The position numbers and the translations under genes were made by a program. Positions 1 to 7,812 of a DNA stretch of 25,555 nt are shown one piece after another; position 1 is the first letter of the stretch, and every line of letters begins with the position of its first letter. The notes below the pieces were generated by a model that worked only from the letters and a program-made list of their open reading frames with translations, made no database searches and was not told the DNA's origin. This stretch comes from a virus. The stretch covers positions 1-25,555 of the IMG/VR virus record IMGVR_UViG_3300011113_000347; one strand, 5' to 3'.

Positions 1-540
1 ACGTGCAACTATGTTGATAAGATTATTGACCCGATTCAATCTCGTTGTCAAATCTTCAATATCGTTCCACCGTCAAAGAAAGATGTTGCCATTCACACGA
101 TTGGAATTCTTGAAGGCGAAGGAGTGGAGTTCTCGAAGGAAGACGTTGCACAAATCATCAATCTCACTTACCCAGATATTCGTCGTGTTCTGAATACAAT
201 GCAACGTTGTATTCTCGACGGTAAACTTCAACTTGATAAGTCAACACTTGTTCAGAATAATTTCTATTCTACCATCGTTGATATTTTGAAGTCGGGTAAG
301 AACAAGAAAGAAAAGTTCACGGAGATTCGTCAGATTCTTGCTGACAACAATATCCGTGATTACAATCCTCTGTTCCGTTATCTTTACGATAATGTAGAAC
401 AATATGCCAACGGATTTGTATCCACAGTAATCGTCATCATCGCGGAATCACAATACAAAGACGCCATGGTAGTAGACCACGAAATTAATGCTATGTCTAT
501 GTTTATTCAACTAATTATGGAAATCGACCAAAGGAAATAA
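1..540 (+). CDS. gp44: Sliding-clamp loader large subunit, C-terminal part (T4 gp44-like, 5' end outside window)
   Basis: The reading frame is open from base 1 and ends at the TAA closing at 540, giving about 179 residues with no start in the window. The first residues read TCNYVDKIIDPIQSRCQ, which is the sensor-1 and Ser-Arg-Cys (SRC) region of RFC-type AAA+ clamp-loader ATPases. The rest is the lid and the helical collar domain. In T4, gp44 with gp62 loads the gp45 clamp at primer-template junctions using ATP. The gp62-like gene lies 250 bases downstream, which supports the call. The Walker A and B motifs must lie upstream of the window. A GTG at 124 is an internal codon, not the start. The family call is firm; the exact phage lineage is not determined. 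Confidence 0.88.
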   Translation, partial: TCNYVDKIIDPIQSRCQIFNIVPPSKKDVAIHTIGILEGEGVEFSKEDVAQIINLTYPDIRRVLNTMQRCILDGKLQLDKSTLVQNNFYSTIVDILKSGKNKKEKFTEIRQILADNNIRDYNPLFRYLYDNVEQYANGFVSTVIVIIAESQYKDAMVVDHEINAMSMFIQLIMEIDQRK

Positions 541-541
541 T

Positions 542-808
542 ATGAGCAATGTATTTGACATCGGTGGTGGTGAACCACAACCACAACGTGTAAATGTAAA
601 TCTGAATGAAGCACAAGATCTAACTTGTCCAAATTGCGGTAGTCATTTTTTTAATACCGTTTTTATGTTCAAGAAACTTTCAGCGCTTGTTTCACCAAAT
701 GGTAGAGAGTCTTTGATTCCTATTGAAACATTTGCGTGTATTGAGTGCGGTACTATTCCAAAAGAACTTCTACCAAAGGCACCCGGTAATGGCTCGGAAC
801 TTGTTTGA
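542..808 (+). CDS. Small zinc-ribbon protein between the clamp-loader genes
   Basis: This 88-residue protein has two CxxC pairs, Cys29/Cys32 (CPNC) and Cys66/Cys69 (CIEC), separated by about 33 residues. That is the layout of a zinc ribbon as seen in transcription- and replication-associated small proteins. The N-terminal 25 residues are Gln/Pro/Asn-rich and probably flexible. The start codon follows the gp44-like stop by one base, and the 3' end overlaps the gp62-like start by 20 bases, so translational coupling with both clamp-loader subunits is likely. I do not recognise a named family. A role in DNA replication or late transcription is an inference from position only. Confidence 0.75.
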   Translation: MSNVFDIGGGEPQPQRVNVNLNEAQDLTCPNCGSHFFNTVFMFKKLSALVSPNGRESLIPIETFACIECGTIPKELLPKAPGNGSELV

Positions 809-1241
809 TCATATAAAGGGAGTCTCAAAAGATAAAATCAAATGGGACACTCTTTCGGCTGAAGACCAAAAGACGTGGAACAATTTTATTGTTTCACGTT
901 GGTTTTCTATGGAGATGGAATTGGTAGAAGCAATCAATGAGTTTCAAAAGTATTCCAACGGAATACTTACTTCAAAAGATTATTACAATCTTCTCTTTGA
1001 TGCTCTACCAAAAACATCTTTCTTTTTGAAATACACGAAGAAGAAAACAAAGATAGAGATTGACCAAGAGTTTGTAGAGATATTCCGCCAACATTTTCAA
1101 GTTGGAAAGAAGCTGATTTATGAGTATATTGTAGACCTAGTTCGTATCAATCCAAACGAATTGGTTTCTATCTTGGAATCCTACGGAACAAAGAAAGAAG
1201 ATATTGAGAAATTTAAGAAACAAATGAAAACAGTAAAATGA
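789..1241 (+). CDS. gp62: Clamp loader small subunit (T4 gp62-like)
   Basis: About 150 residues from the ATG at 789. The frame is open further upstream to 723, but 789 leaves only a short overlap with the zinc-ribbon gene and gives the expected length. The segment WFSMEMELVEAINEFQKYS followed by a Lys-rich FFLKYTKKK stretch and an alpha-helical C-terminus resembles gp62-type small clamp-loader subunits of T4-like phages, especially the shorter ones of marine phages (T4 gp62 is 187 residues). gp62 has no ATPase site and forms the fifth subunit of the gp44/62 complex. The gp44-like gene just upstream supports the call. The gene ends in an ATGA overlap with an alternative start of the next gene. 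Confidence 0.8.
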   Translation: MARNLFDHIKGVSKDKIKWDTLSAEDQKTWNNFIVSRWFSMEMELVEAINEFQKYSNGILTSKDYYNLLFDALPKTSFFLKYTKKKTKIEIDQEFVEIFRQHFQVGKKLIYEYIVDLVRINPNELVSILESYGTKKEDIEKFKKQMKTVK

Positions 1242-1252
1242 GGACAACGAAA

Positions 1253-1630
1253 ATGGCAATAAAAGAAATTGACTTGGGTCGGAACAAAGAAACAGACAGC
1301 ATTGTTATGCAGATGGAAGAAAAGTACCCACTAATGACAGATGACTTCAAGAGAATTCAACGTGAACAGTATGAACTCTTTTGCCGTAAACAGTCAAACT
1401 ATGGACCAGATAACATCTCGTTGGGTACAACTCTTGAAAGAGAGAATGATAGAAAGTTATCACTTCAAGGTTTGTTCTTCCGTCTGAATGATAAAATAAA
1501 TCGGTACAAACAAATGATTATGTTTGGTTCGGTAGATGCCGTCGGTGAATCACTTGAAGACACATTCAAGGACATTTCAGTTTATGGAATCATTGCCCAA
1601 CTCGTGCAGAATGGGAAGTGGGGTAAGTAA
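1253..1630 (+). CDS. DUF1599 / nucleotide-modification-associated (Nmad1-like) protein
   Basis: About 125 residues. I chose the ATG at 1253 because GAGG at 1240-1243 sits 9 bases upstream; an ATG at 1238, overlapping the gp62-like stop, is the alternative and adds five residues. The pattern F-x-K-x-x-x-YGPDNI, then GLFFRLNDKINRYKQM, then ESLEDTFKDISVYGII matches the DUF1599 family as I know it, an all-alpha protein found in phages and near nucleotide-modification genes. The conserved acidic and Asn/Asp residues suggest a MazG-like metal-binding nucleotide site, but this is inference. It ends in a TAATG overlap with the nuclease gene, so it belongs to the replication operon. Confidence 0.7.
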   Translation: MAIKEIDLGRNKETDSIVMQMEEKYPLMTDDFKRIQREQYELFCRKQSNYGPDNISLGTTLERENDRKLSLQGLFFRLNDKINRYKQMIMFGSVDAVGESLEDTFKDISVYGIIAQLVQNGKWGK

Positions 1631-2535
1631 TGCCTGCCGCTAAAATTTCCTTTTCACAATATCAAATGTGGAAGGGATGCCCTCACCGTTGGAAGTTGAA
1701 TTACATTGACAAGGTTGATGTTGGTTCACCTTCACTTGCACTTGTATTCGGAACTGCGATGCACGAAGTCCTTCAGATGTATATCGAGATGATGTATCGT
1801 TCTACTTTACAAGAAGCAAATGAACTTCCACTTGAAACTCTTCTTCGTGAAAAGATGCAAGAAGTTTATAAAGAATCGTTAGAAGAAAATGGTGGTGAAC
1901 ATTTCTCTGACAAAGAAGAAATGCAGGAATATCTAATGGATGGTATTGAAATCATCCGTTGGTTCAAGTCAAAGAGAGATGAGTTCTTTACAAAGAACGA
2001 TTGGGAACTTATCGGTATCGAATCACCAATCAACATTGTTCCTGTTGAATCTCACCCAACGGTTCGTCTCGTTGGATTCCTTGACCTTGTGATGAAGAAT
2101 AAAAAGACAGGAACAATCCACATCTACGATTTTAAAACTTCAACAAATGGTTGGAACAAGTATATGAAGGCAGACAAAACAAAGGTGTCTCAACTTGTTC
2201 TTTACAAAACCTTCTACGCAAAACAATTTAACATCGACCCCGATGATATTGTTGTTGAGTATTTGATTTTGAAGAGAAAGATTGATGAGAGTGCAGAGTA
2301 TGCCGCTATGCGGAAACGTGTTCAACGATTTGAACCATCTCACGGTAAGGTATCACAAGGACAGATTCTCAAAGAAATACAAAACTTCGTAGTATCAAAC
2401 TTCGATGAAGAAGGAAACAAGAGAACAGATATTACACACCCAGCAACTGCCGGTGATAAGGGTAAGAACTGCAAGTGGTGTGAATTCAAAGATAGATATG
2501 ATTTATGTCCAAAAGAAAATAGGGTGAAAGAATGA
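1630..2535 (+). CDS. PD-(D/E)XK nuclease, RecB/Cas4-like, with probable Fe-S cluster
   Basis: 301 residues. The N-terminus ISFSQYQMWKGCPHRWKLNY is the opening helix of the PDDEXK_1 (RecB/AddB/Cas4) family, with Cys17. A histidine in FGTAMHEVL follows near residue 45. The catalytic core is Asp152 in GFLDLVM and Asp167-x-Lys169 in IYDFKTS. Near the C-terminus Cys281, Cys284 and Cys293 (CKWCEF...LCP), with Cys17, have the 1+3 cysteine layout that holds a 4Fe-4S cluster in AddB and Cas4. The expected activity is a single-strand DNA exonuclease used in recombination or DNA processing. There is no cas1 or CRISPR array nearby, so the link is to phage recombination rather than adaptation. The start overlaps the previous stop (TAATG) and the end overlaps the next start (ATGA). 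Confidence 0.85.
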   Translation: MPAAKISFSQYQMWKGCPHRWKLNYIDKVDVGSPSLALVFGTAMHEVLQMYIEMMYRSTLQEANELPLETLLREKMQEVYKESLEENGGEHFSDKEEMQEYLMDGIEIIRWFKSKRDEFFTKNDWELIGIESPINIVPVESHPTVRLVGFLDLVMKNKKTGTIHIYDFKTSTNGWNKYMKADKTKVSQLVLYKTFYAKQFNIDPDDIVVEYLILKRKIDESAEYAAMRKRVQRFEPSHGKVSQGQILKEIQNFVVSNFDEEGNKRTDITHPATAGDKGKNCKWCEFKDRYDLCPKENRVKE

Positions 2536-3563
2536 AATACGCATACACGTTTGATGACATTCAAATTGTCCCAAAATATTCGGAAGTAGAAAGCCGAAGT
2601 CAATGTGATTTAACTACAAGATTCACAAGACAATATACAATTGGAACTCCACTTGTTGCATCACCAATGGACACCGTGACAGATTCAAAGATGTCTCTTG
2701 CGATTGCATCGTATGGTGGAGTTGGTGTCATCCATCGCTTTATGAAAATTAATGAACAAGTTAAACACGTTATAAAAGTTAAAGAACAAGAAAAGCTTGT
2801 ATCTGCTGCGATTGGTGCAACGGGTGATTATCAAGAACGTGCAGCTGCACTTGCCAATGCCGGTGCAATAGTTCTTTTGATTGATGTTGCTCACGGAAAC
2901 ACAAAACAAGTTCGTGATGCAATTAAGTGGTGTAAAGAAAATCTCCCGTCATATGTTGATATAATTGCAGGAAATGTTGCCACATACGAAGGTGCTCGTA
3001 ATCTTGCGGAGTGGGGTGCCGACGCAATTCGTGTTGGAATTGGTAATGGTTCACTTTGTGAAACTCGTATCAGAACTGGTATTGGTATTCCACAAGTAAC
3101 CGCACTGATGGAATGTATTCGTGGTGTAGAAGAAAGTGGACTTGATGTTCCAATTATTGCAGACGGTGGTATTCGTATGACAGGTGATGTTGCAAAGGCA
3201 CTTTCACTCGGTGCCGATACTGTAATGATTGGTTCACTTCTTGCAGGAACTCGCGAGAGTCCCGGTGAAATTCAAAGAATGGGAATGTGGCCAAACGAAC
3301 AACTCTTCAAGAAGTATCGTGGTTCTGCATCGGCGGAAGTAAAACAAGCACATGGTTTGGAAGAAAAGAATGTAGAAGGCAATTCAAAGTTGATTCCATA
3401 TAAGGGCAAGGCCGAACGAATAATAAATGACATCAGAGACGGTGTTCGCTCGGCGATGTCTTACGTGAATGCAACTAATATTCCCGAATTCCATGCAAGT
3501 TGTGAACATGTATTGATTACACAAAATGGTTTGATTGAAGCTAAACCACACTTGTTATTGTAA
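2532..3563 (+). CDS. IMP dehydrogenase / GMP reductase family enzyme
   Basis: 343 residues forming a TIM barrel. Seen features: FTFDD-type N-terminus ([19 protein letters not shown]), the substrate segment [10 protein letters not shown], the catalytic-cysteine loop GNGSLCETR with Cys176, then TGIGIPQ, and the phosphate-binding IIADGGIR...[16 protein letters not shown] dehydrogenase oxidises IMP to XMP with NAD+; GMP reductase does the reverse-direction conversion of GMP to IMP with NADPH. The N-terminal and loop motifs look like IMP dehydrogenase, but the length, absence of the CBS pair and short flap region (after YRGSASAEV) resemble GMP reductase, so I do not assign one reaction. It is coupled to the nuclease gene by an ATGA overlap and is the last gene before a promoter-bearing gap. 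It would shift the purine pool during infection. Confidence 0.85.
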   Translation: MKYAYTFDDIQIVPKYSEVESRSQCDLTTRFTRQYTIGTPLVASPMDTVTDSKMSLAIASYGGVGVIHRFMKINEQVKHVIKVKEQEKLVSAAIGATGDYQERAAALANAGAIVLLIDVAHGNTKQVRDAIKWCKENLPSYVDIIAGNVATYEGARNLAEWGADAIRVGIGNGSLCETRIRTGIGIPQVTALMECIRGVEESGLDVPIIADGGIRMTGDVAKALSLGADTVMIGSLLAGTRESPGEIQRMGMWPNEQLFKKYRGSASAEVKQAHGLEEKNVEGNSKLIPYKGKAERIINDIRDGVRSAMSYVNATNIPEFHASCEHVLITQNGLIEAKPHLLL

Positions 3564-3580
3564 TCGTTTTTTCGTATATT
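3552..3580 (+). promoter_or_regulatory. Promoter-like element before the glycosyltransferase block
   Basis: TTGTTA at 3552-3557 and TATATT at 3575-3580 are separated by 17 bases, with TTTTTTCG just before the downstream box. The same layout occurs at 8971 and 21741. It fits a sigma-70 promoter and also the Bacteroidota TTG-N20-TAnnTT pattern. Transcription would start near 3587, upstream of the ATG at 3622. The upstream box lies inside the end of the preceding gene. Confidence 0.6.
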
Positions 3581-3581
3581 G

Positions 3582-3589
3582 ATATTTAT
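3582..3589. promoter_or_regulatory. ATATTTAT motif (function unknown)
   Basis: This is one of five ATATTTAT-like octamers found in gaps between genes. Read on the minus strand it gives ATAAATAT, close to the T4 late promoter box TATAAATA but pointing away from the following gene. It overlaps the start region of the promoter at 3552-3580. Confidence 0.25.
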
Positions 3590-3621
3590 TAAAAAGAAGT
3601 TTCGTAATAAAAGGTTTTGTA

Positions 3622-5025
3622 ATGGCAAAGAAAAAGATTCTACTTCTATCAGACGACCTCCGTCTGACTAGCGGTATCGCCACCGTATCTCGTGATATGG
3701 TTCTTGGTACAGTTCAACAATATGATTGGTTTCAAGTTGGTGCCGCAATCAACCACCCAGAAAAAGGAAAATTATTAGACTTGTCAGATGACGCCAAAAA
3801 ATTAACTGGTGTGGAAGACGCGTCTATTAAAATTCTTTGTAATGATGGATATGGTGATTCAATGTTGATTCGTCGTCTGATTGATGCGGAGAAGCCAGAC
3901 GCAATCCTCCATTTCACTGACCCACGTTTTTGGGGTTGGTTGTATAATATGGAACATGAAATTCGAAAAAATATACCACTCATTTACTTGAACATTTGGG
4001 ATGATATTCCAGATCCAATGTGGAACAAGGAAGCATATTCTAGTTGTGATTTGTTGATGGCAATCTCAAAACAAACATATGGTATCAACCATCGTGTACT
4101 GAATCGATTCGAGGGTTCGGTTAATTCGGGTCGAGTAACATATGTTCCGCACGGAATTAACACGGAAATGTTTTATCCGATTAAAGAAGGTGGTAAGGGA
4201 TGGGATGCTCTTGTAAATGAAACAAATAAAGTTCGTGGTAATAACAAGGATAAGTTTGTTGTATTCTGGAATAACAGAAACATCCATCGTAAGCACCCAG
4301 GTGATGTTGTACTTGCTTACAAAGAGATGTGCGAGTTAATTGATAAGAACGGTGGTAATGCTGCCGAAGATTGTTTACTTCTTATGCACACACAACCAAT
4401 TGATCAAAATGGCACAGACCTTACAGCTGTTGTAAGTGAACTTTGTAACGAATATCCTGTTATGTTTAGTGATAAGGTAATTCCGTCAGAGGCTCTAAAT
4501 GTTCTATACAATGTTGCAGACGTAACTTTGAACATGACTTCGAACGAAGGTTTTGGTTTGTCAACTGCAGAATCAATCGTTGCCGGTACACCAATCGTTA
4601 TTAATGTGACCGGCGGTATGCAAGACCATTGTGGGTTTATAAATCCAAAGACAGGGAAATATTTTACCCCAGATGATTATATTGAAGTAAAGACTCTCCA
4701 CAGAAAAGAAGAATGGTCAACTCTCCAACATGGTGAATGGGTAAAGCCAGTATGGCCATCAAACATTTCACTTCAAGGTTCTGTCCCAACACCATACATC
4801 TTTGATGACCGTGCAGACTTCCGTGAAATTGGACAGGCACTTTATGAATGGTATAAGACTCCAAAGGAAGAACGTAAAGCCGCCGGTATGAAGGGTAGAG
4901 AATTCGCAACTTCAAAAGAGGTCGGTATGAGTAGAGAACTTATGTGTGAACGTGTTGTTGAAAGTATCGATGGATGCTTCCAGAACTTCACACCAAGAAA
5001 TCGTTATGAATTACATTTAGCGTGA
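3622..5025 (+). CDS. GT-B glycosyltransferase, group 1 / GT4-like
   Basis: 467 residues. The N-terminal half has a Rossmann-like opening (KKILLLSDDLRLTSGIATVS) typical of retaining GT-B enzymes, with the acceptor domain across roughly residues 1-180. The link region contains YVPHGINTEMF, and the C-terminal donor domain carries NEGFGLSTAESIVAGTPIV near residues 307-326, the E-x7-E nucleotide-sugar site of GT4. There is an unusual insert after the donor motif, around residues 345-400, rich in Trp and Pro. It would transfer a sugar from an activated donor in the cytoplasm. It opens a run of glycan genes and follows a promoter-like element. It is 7 bases upstream of a second GT-B gene. Donor and acceptor cannot be told from sequence. 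Confidence 0.85.
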   Translation: MAKKKILLLSDDLRLTSGIATVSRDMVLGTVQQYDWFQVGAAINHPEKGKLLDLSDDAKKLTGVEDASIKILCNDGYGDSMLIRRLIDAEKPDAILHFTDPRFWGWLYNMEHEIRKNIPLIYLNIWDDIPDPMWNKEAYSSCDLLMAISKQTYGINHRVLNRFEGSVNSGRVTYVPHGINTEMFYPIKEGGKGWDALVNETNKVRGNNKDKFVVFWNNRNIHRKHPGDVVLAYKEMCELIDKNGGNAAEDCLLLMHTQPIDQNGTDLTAVVSELCNEYPVMFSDKVIPSEALNVLYNVADVTLNMTSNEGFGLSTAESIVAGTPIVINVTGGMQDHCGFINPKTGKYFTPDDYIEVKTLHRKEEWSTLQHGEWVKPVWPSNISLQGSVPTPYIFDDRADFREIGQALYEWYKTPKEERKAAGMKGREFATSKEVGMSRELMCERVVESIDGCFQNFTPRNRYELHLA

Positions 5026-5032
5026 GGATAAG

Positions 5033-6340
5033 ATGAGTTATAAACCAGAATTAGTTTTTTGTGGACCAGTTGCAACACGCAGTGGTTATGGTGAACACGC
5101 CAGAGATTTACTCTTATCTCTATTTGAGATGGATAAATTTAATATCAAAGTAATATCAATCAATTGGGGAGAGACACCTATGAACGCTCTCAACCCAGAG
5201 ATATCAGACCATAAAAAGATATTGGATGCGATTATTCCAAATCTGCAATCACAACCGGACGTCTGGGTTCAATGTACAATACCAAATGAATTCCAAGCTG
5301 TTGGTAAGTACAATATCGGGATTACTGCTGGCGTCGAAACAGATTTATGTTCGGGTGAATGGATTGAAGGTTGTAATAGGATGAATCTTGTTATTGTTCC
5401 ATCGAAACACGCAAAAGACGTATTCATCAATACAAAGTATGAAAAGCGTGACAAACAAACAGGACAGGCGATTGGCAATGTAGAAATTACAGTTCCAATT
5501 GAAATTTTGCACGAAGGAGTCAGAACAGATATTTTCAATAGAGAATTGCCTTTGGAAGAAAATTTAAAGAATACATTAGATCAAATAAAAGAAGATTTCT
5601 GTTATCTTTTCGTTGGACATTGGTTGAAGGGTGATTTTGGTCAAGATAGAAAAGATTTGTCTGGACTCATTTTTACTTTCTTTGAAACTTTCGGAGACAC
5701 CGAAAATCCACCAGCACTGCTTCTAAAAGCATCCAATGGTTCATTTTCAATAACTGATAGAAGTGTATTTCTTAAAAAGATTGATCTCATAAAACAAATG
5801 TCAAAGAAGAAAAATCTTCCAAATGTTTACCTTCTCCACGGTGATTTGACCGACCAAGAAATGAATACACTTTACAATCACGAAAAAGTAAAGGCACTCG
5901 TTTCATTTACGAAGGGTGAGGGATATGGAAGACCTATTGCAGAATTTATCACAACAGGAAAGCCAGTTTTAGTTTCTGGATGGAGTGGTCATGTAGATTT
6001 TGTCAATCCAGCATTTCACACATATCTAGATGGTAAGTTGACGGAAATTCACCAAAGTGCAGTCTGGGAAGGAATCTTGAATAAGGGTTCTAATTGGTTT
6101 ACTGTGAATTATCAATCAGCGGCGGAAACACTACAAAAAGTTTACAAGAAGTATAAGTCATATCTTTCAGAGTCTAAAAAGTCTGTAAAGGAAATGGAAA
6201 CAAAGTGGTCTTATGATTCTATGAAAGATAAGTTTTCAGTTATGTTAGACAAGTACGTTCCAAAGTTTGCAGAGAAAGTTGCACTAAATCTTCCGCAGTT
6301 AAAGAAGTTGCCAACTTTAAAGAAAGTGGAGAATACATGA
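5033..6340 (+). CDS. GT-B glycosyltransferase, group 1 family
   Basis: 435 residues, started at the ATG at 5033 with GAGGAT upstream. The N-terminus LVFCGPVATRSGYGEHARDLL is a GT-B opening with the Gly-rich turn seen in GT4 enzymes. The segment EILHEGVRTDIFNRE marks the linker, and KGEGYGRPIAEFITTGKPVLVS near residues 293-315 is the donor-binding E-x7-E motif. The C-terminal 50 residues are Lys-rich and helical. It differs clearly in sequence from the preceding GT-B enzyme but shares its architecture, so the two may add successive sugars. The end overlaps the next gene by four bases (ATGA), which argues for one transcript. Confidence 0.83.
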   Translation: MSYKPELVFCGPVATRSGYGEHARDLLLSLFEMDKFNIKVISINWGETPMNALNPEISDHKKILDAIIPNLQSQPDVWVQCTIPNEFQAVGKYNIGITAGVETDLCSGEWIEGCNRMNLVIVPSKHAKDVFINTKYEKRDKQTGQAIGNVEITVPIEILHEGVRTDIFNRELPLEENLKNTLDQIKEDFCYLFVGHWLKGDFGQDRKDLSGLIFTFFETFGDTENPPALLLKASNGSFSITDRSVFLKKIDLIKQMSKKKNLPNVYLLHGDLTDQEMNTLYNHEKVKALVSFTKGEGYGRPIAEFITTGKPVLVSGWSGHVDFVNPAFHTYLDGKLTEIHQSAVWEGILNKGSNWFTVNYQSAAETLQKVYKKYKSYLSESKKSVKEMETKWSYDSMKDKFSVMLDKYVPKFAEKVALNLPQLKKLPTLKKVENT

Positions 6341-6963
6341 TCTCATACACAATAACAGCTTGTAACGAACATGAAGAACTTGATAAACTTCTTAATATAA
6401 TTCGCATAAATATAAAAGAAGATGATGAGATAGTTCTACAACTTGATTCGCAAAACACAACAAATGAAGTTCGTGAAGTTGTAAAAAAGTATGAGTATAC
6501 TTTGCCACCACTAAAAGTGATAGAGTTTTCATTGAATGGGGATTTTGCTTCTTTCAAAAATAATCTAAAGAATCATTGCACAAAAGAATGGATATTCAAT
6601 ATAGATGCAGATGAAATGCCGTCTGGATTTTTACTTGAAAACATAAGGGATATACTTGGTCATAATCAAGACATTGACCTTATAATAGTTCCAAGATGGA
6701 ATACGGTTAATGGTATAACATCTCGTCATATTAATTTATGGGGATGGCGTAATGATGATTTGGGTAGAATAAATTGGCCGGACTGGCAAATGAGAATCTA
6801 CCGCAATAAAGAAAATATACGATGGAAGAATAAAGTTCACGAACAAATAGAAGGATATGACAAGTATGCCTTCCTTCCAGAAGATAAGGACTATTGTCTT
6901 TTCCATAACAAGTCAATCGAAAAACAAGAATCACAAAATAACTTCTATACCACAATAGGATAA
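6337..6963 (+). CDS. Family 2 (GT-A) glycosyltransferase, short
   Basis: 208 residues. It begins MISYTITACNEHEELDKLL, the first beta strand and nucleotide-binding turn of GT2 enzymes. A DxD-type metal/nucleotide motif, NIDADEMPSG, lies near residue 90. The later segment with RIYRNKENIRWKNKVHEQIEG resembles the acceptor part of small bacterial GT2 proteins of the glycan-decoration type. No membrane segment is visible, so it should act in the cytoplasm. At 208 residues it is shorter than most GT2 enzymes but ends after the KVHE-type segment, so it looks intact. It starts inside the stop of the preceding gene and lies three bases before the next. Confidence 0.8.
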   Translation: MISYTITACNEHEELDKLLNIIRINIKEDDEIVLQLDSQNTTNEVREVVKKYEYTLPPLKVIEFSLNGDFASFKNNLKNHCTKEWIFNIDADEMPSGFLLENIRDILGHNQDIDLIIVPRWNTVNGITSRHINLWGWRNDDLGRINWPDWQMRIYRNKENIRWKNKVHEQIEGYDKYAFLPEDKDYCLFHNKSIEKQESQNNFYTTIG

Positions 6964-6966
6964 CAC

Positions 6967-7812
6967 ATGGATTCTCCGATGACATTTTGTATTAGCACGT
7001 ACAATAATTTAAACTACTTGAAGTTGGCGGTCGAATCCGTTAGAGAACATTCTTTTTATAAAGATTCCCCATTTATTGTTCATGCTGAAAATTGTACAGA
7101 TGGTACAAATGAATGGTTAGAAAAAAATAAAGAGCAGTACAATCTTGAAATTTATATAGAACCGAATAACACAACAGTTCGTGGTATTGGTGGTGGTATG
7201 AATTTCTGTGCAGAAAAAGTAAAGACAGAATACATAATGTTTTTACACTCTGATTTTTATGTTTCTAAAAATTGGGATTTAGAATGTCTAAAGATATTTG
7301 AAGAATACCCAGATGAAAAAATGTGGGTCTTCAGTCAAAGAATACAACCAAATATTTTTAATGAAGAATCTAGACCTGCAACATTAATTGTACCGACTGA
7401 ATGGTTTGGTGCGTACCACGATAACTTTGAAAAAGAAAGTTTCATAGATTATGCAGATGCATTTTCAGGAATGAATGACTTTACGTTTGAATGGGCGGAA
7501 GGTGTATCGGGTCTGATAAAAAAGAAAGATTGGGATTATATTGGAGGGAATGATCCTATATTTTCGCCAACAAGTTGGGAAGATAAAGACCTTTTCTTGC
7601 GTATGTTATATGAGGATTACAAGTTTGTTGTTACAACCAAATCTGTTGTCTGGCATTTTGGTGCAAGAGGTTCTCATCGTTTAGAAGAAAATGATGGTAA
7701 GAGTGATAAAAGACAGATAGAATCTGAAGTAAAGAATTATCAGAATTGGATAAATAAATGGGGAAGACCTCCACAGTTTGATGACCGTGGTTTTATAAAA
7801 AGGTTTGATTGA
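6967..7812 (+). CDS. Family 2 (GT-A) glycosyltransferase
   Basis: 281 residues. The N-terminus MTFCISTYNNLNYLKLAVES is a GT2 opening; ENCTDGTNEWLEKN follows as the usual second motif. The metal-binding DxD position is filled by LHSDFYVSKNWD near residue 93. A conserved downstream acidic pair is seen in SWEDKDLFLRMLYED near residues 202-216, which is where the catalytic base is expected. It resembles the later gene at 17767 in its N-terminal half (STYNNLNYLKL against SKNNLRYLKW; HSDFYVS against HADMYLC), so the two may be distant paralogues. The stop TGA shares its last base with the ATG of the next gene. Confidence 0.82.
   Translation: MDSPMTFCISTYNNLNYLKLAVESVREHSFYKDSPFIVHAENCTDGTNEWLEKNKEQYNLEIYIEPNNTTVRGIGGGMNFCAEKVKTEYIMFLHSDFYVSKNWDLECLKIFEEYPDEKMWVFSQRIQPNIFNEESRPATLIVPTEWFGAYHDNFEKESFIDYADAFSGMNDFTFEWAEGVSGLIKKKDWDYIGGNDPIFSPTSWEDKDLFLRMLYEDYKFVVTTKSVVWHFGARGSHRLEENDGKSDKRQIESEVKNYQNWINKWGRPPQFDDRGFIKRFD

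Noticed and set aside
11-193. A short + strand frame at the left edge
   Set aside because: It overlaps the clamp-loader frame, which carries the SRC motif from base 1.
723-788. Longer start for the gp62-like gene
   Set aside because: It would extend the overlap with the zinc-ribbon gene by 66 bases, and the added residues do not resemble the family.
1630-2535. Cas4 of a CRISPR system
   Set aside because: No cas1, cas2 or repeat array is visible; the setting is phage replication genes.
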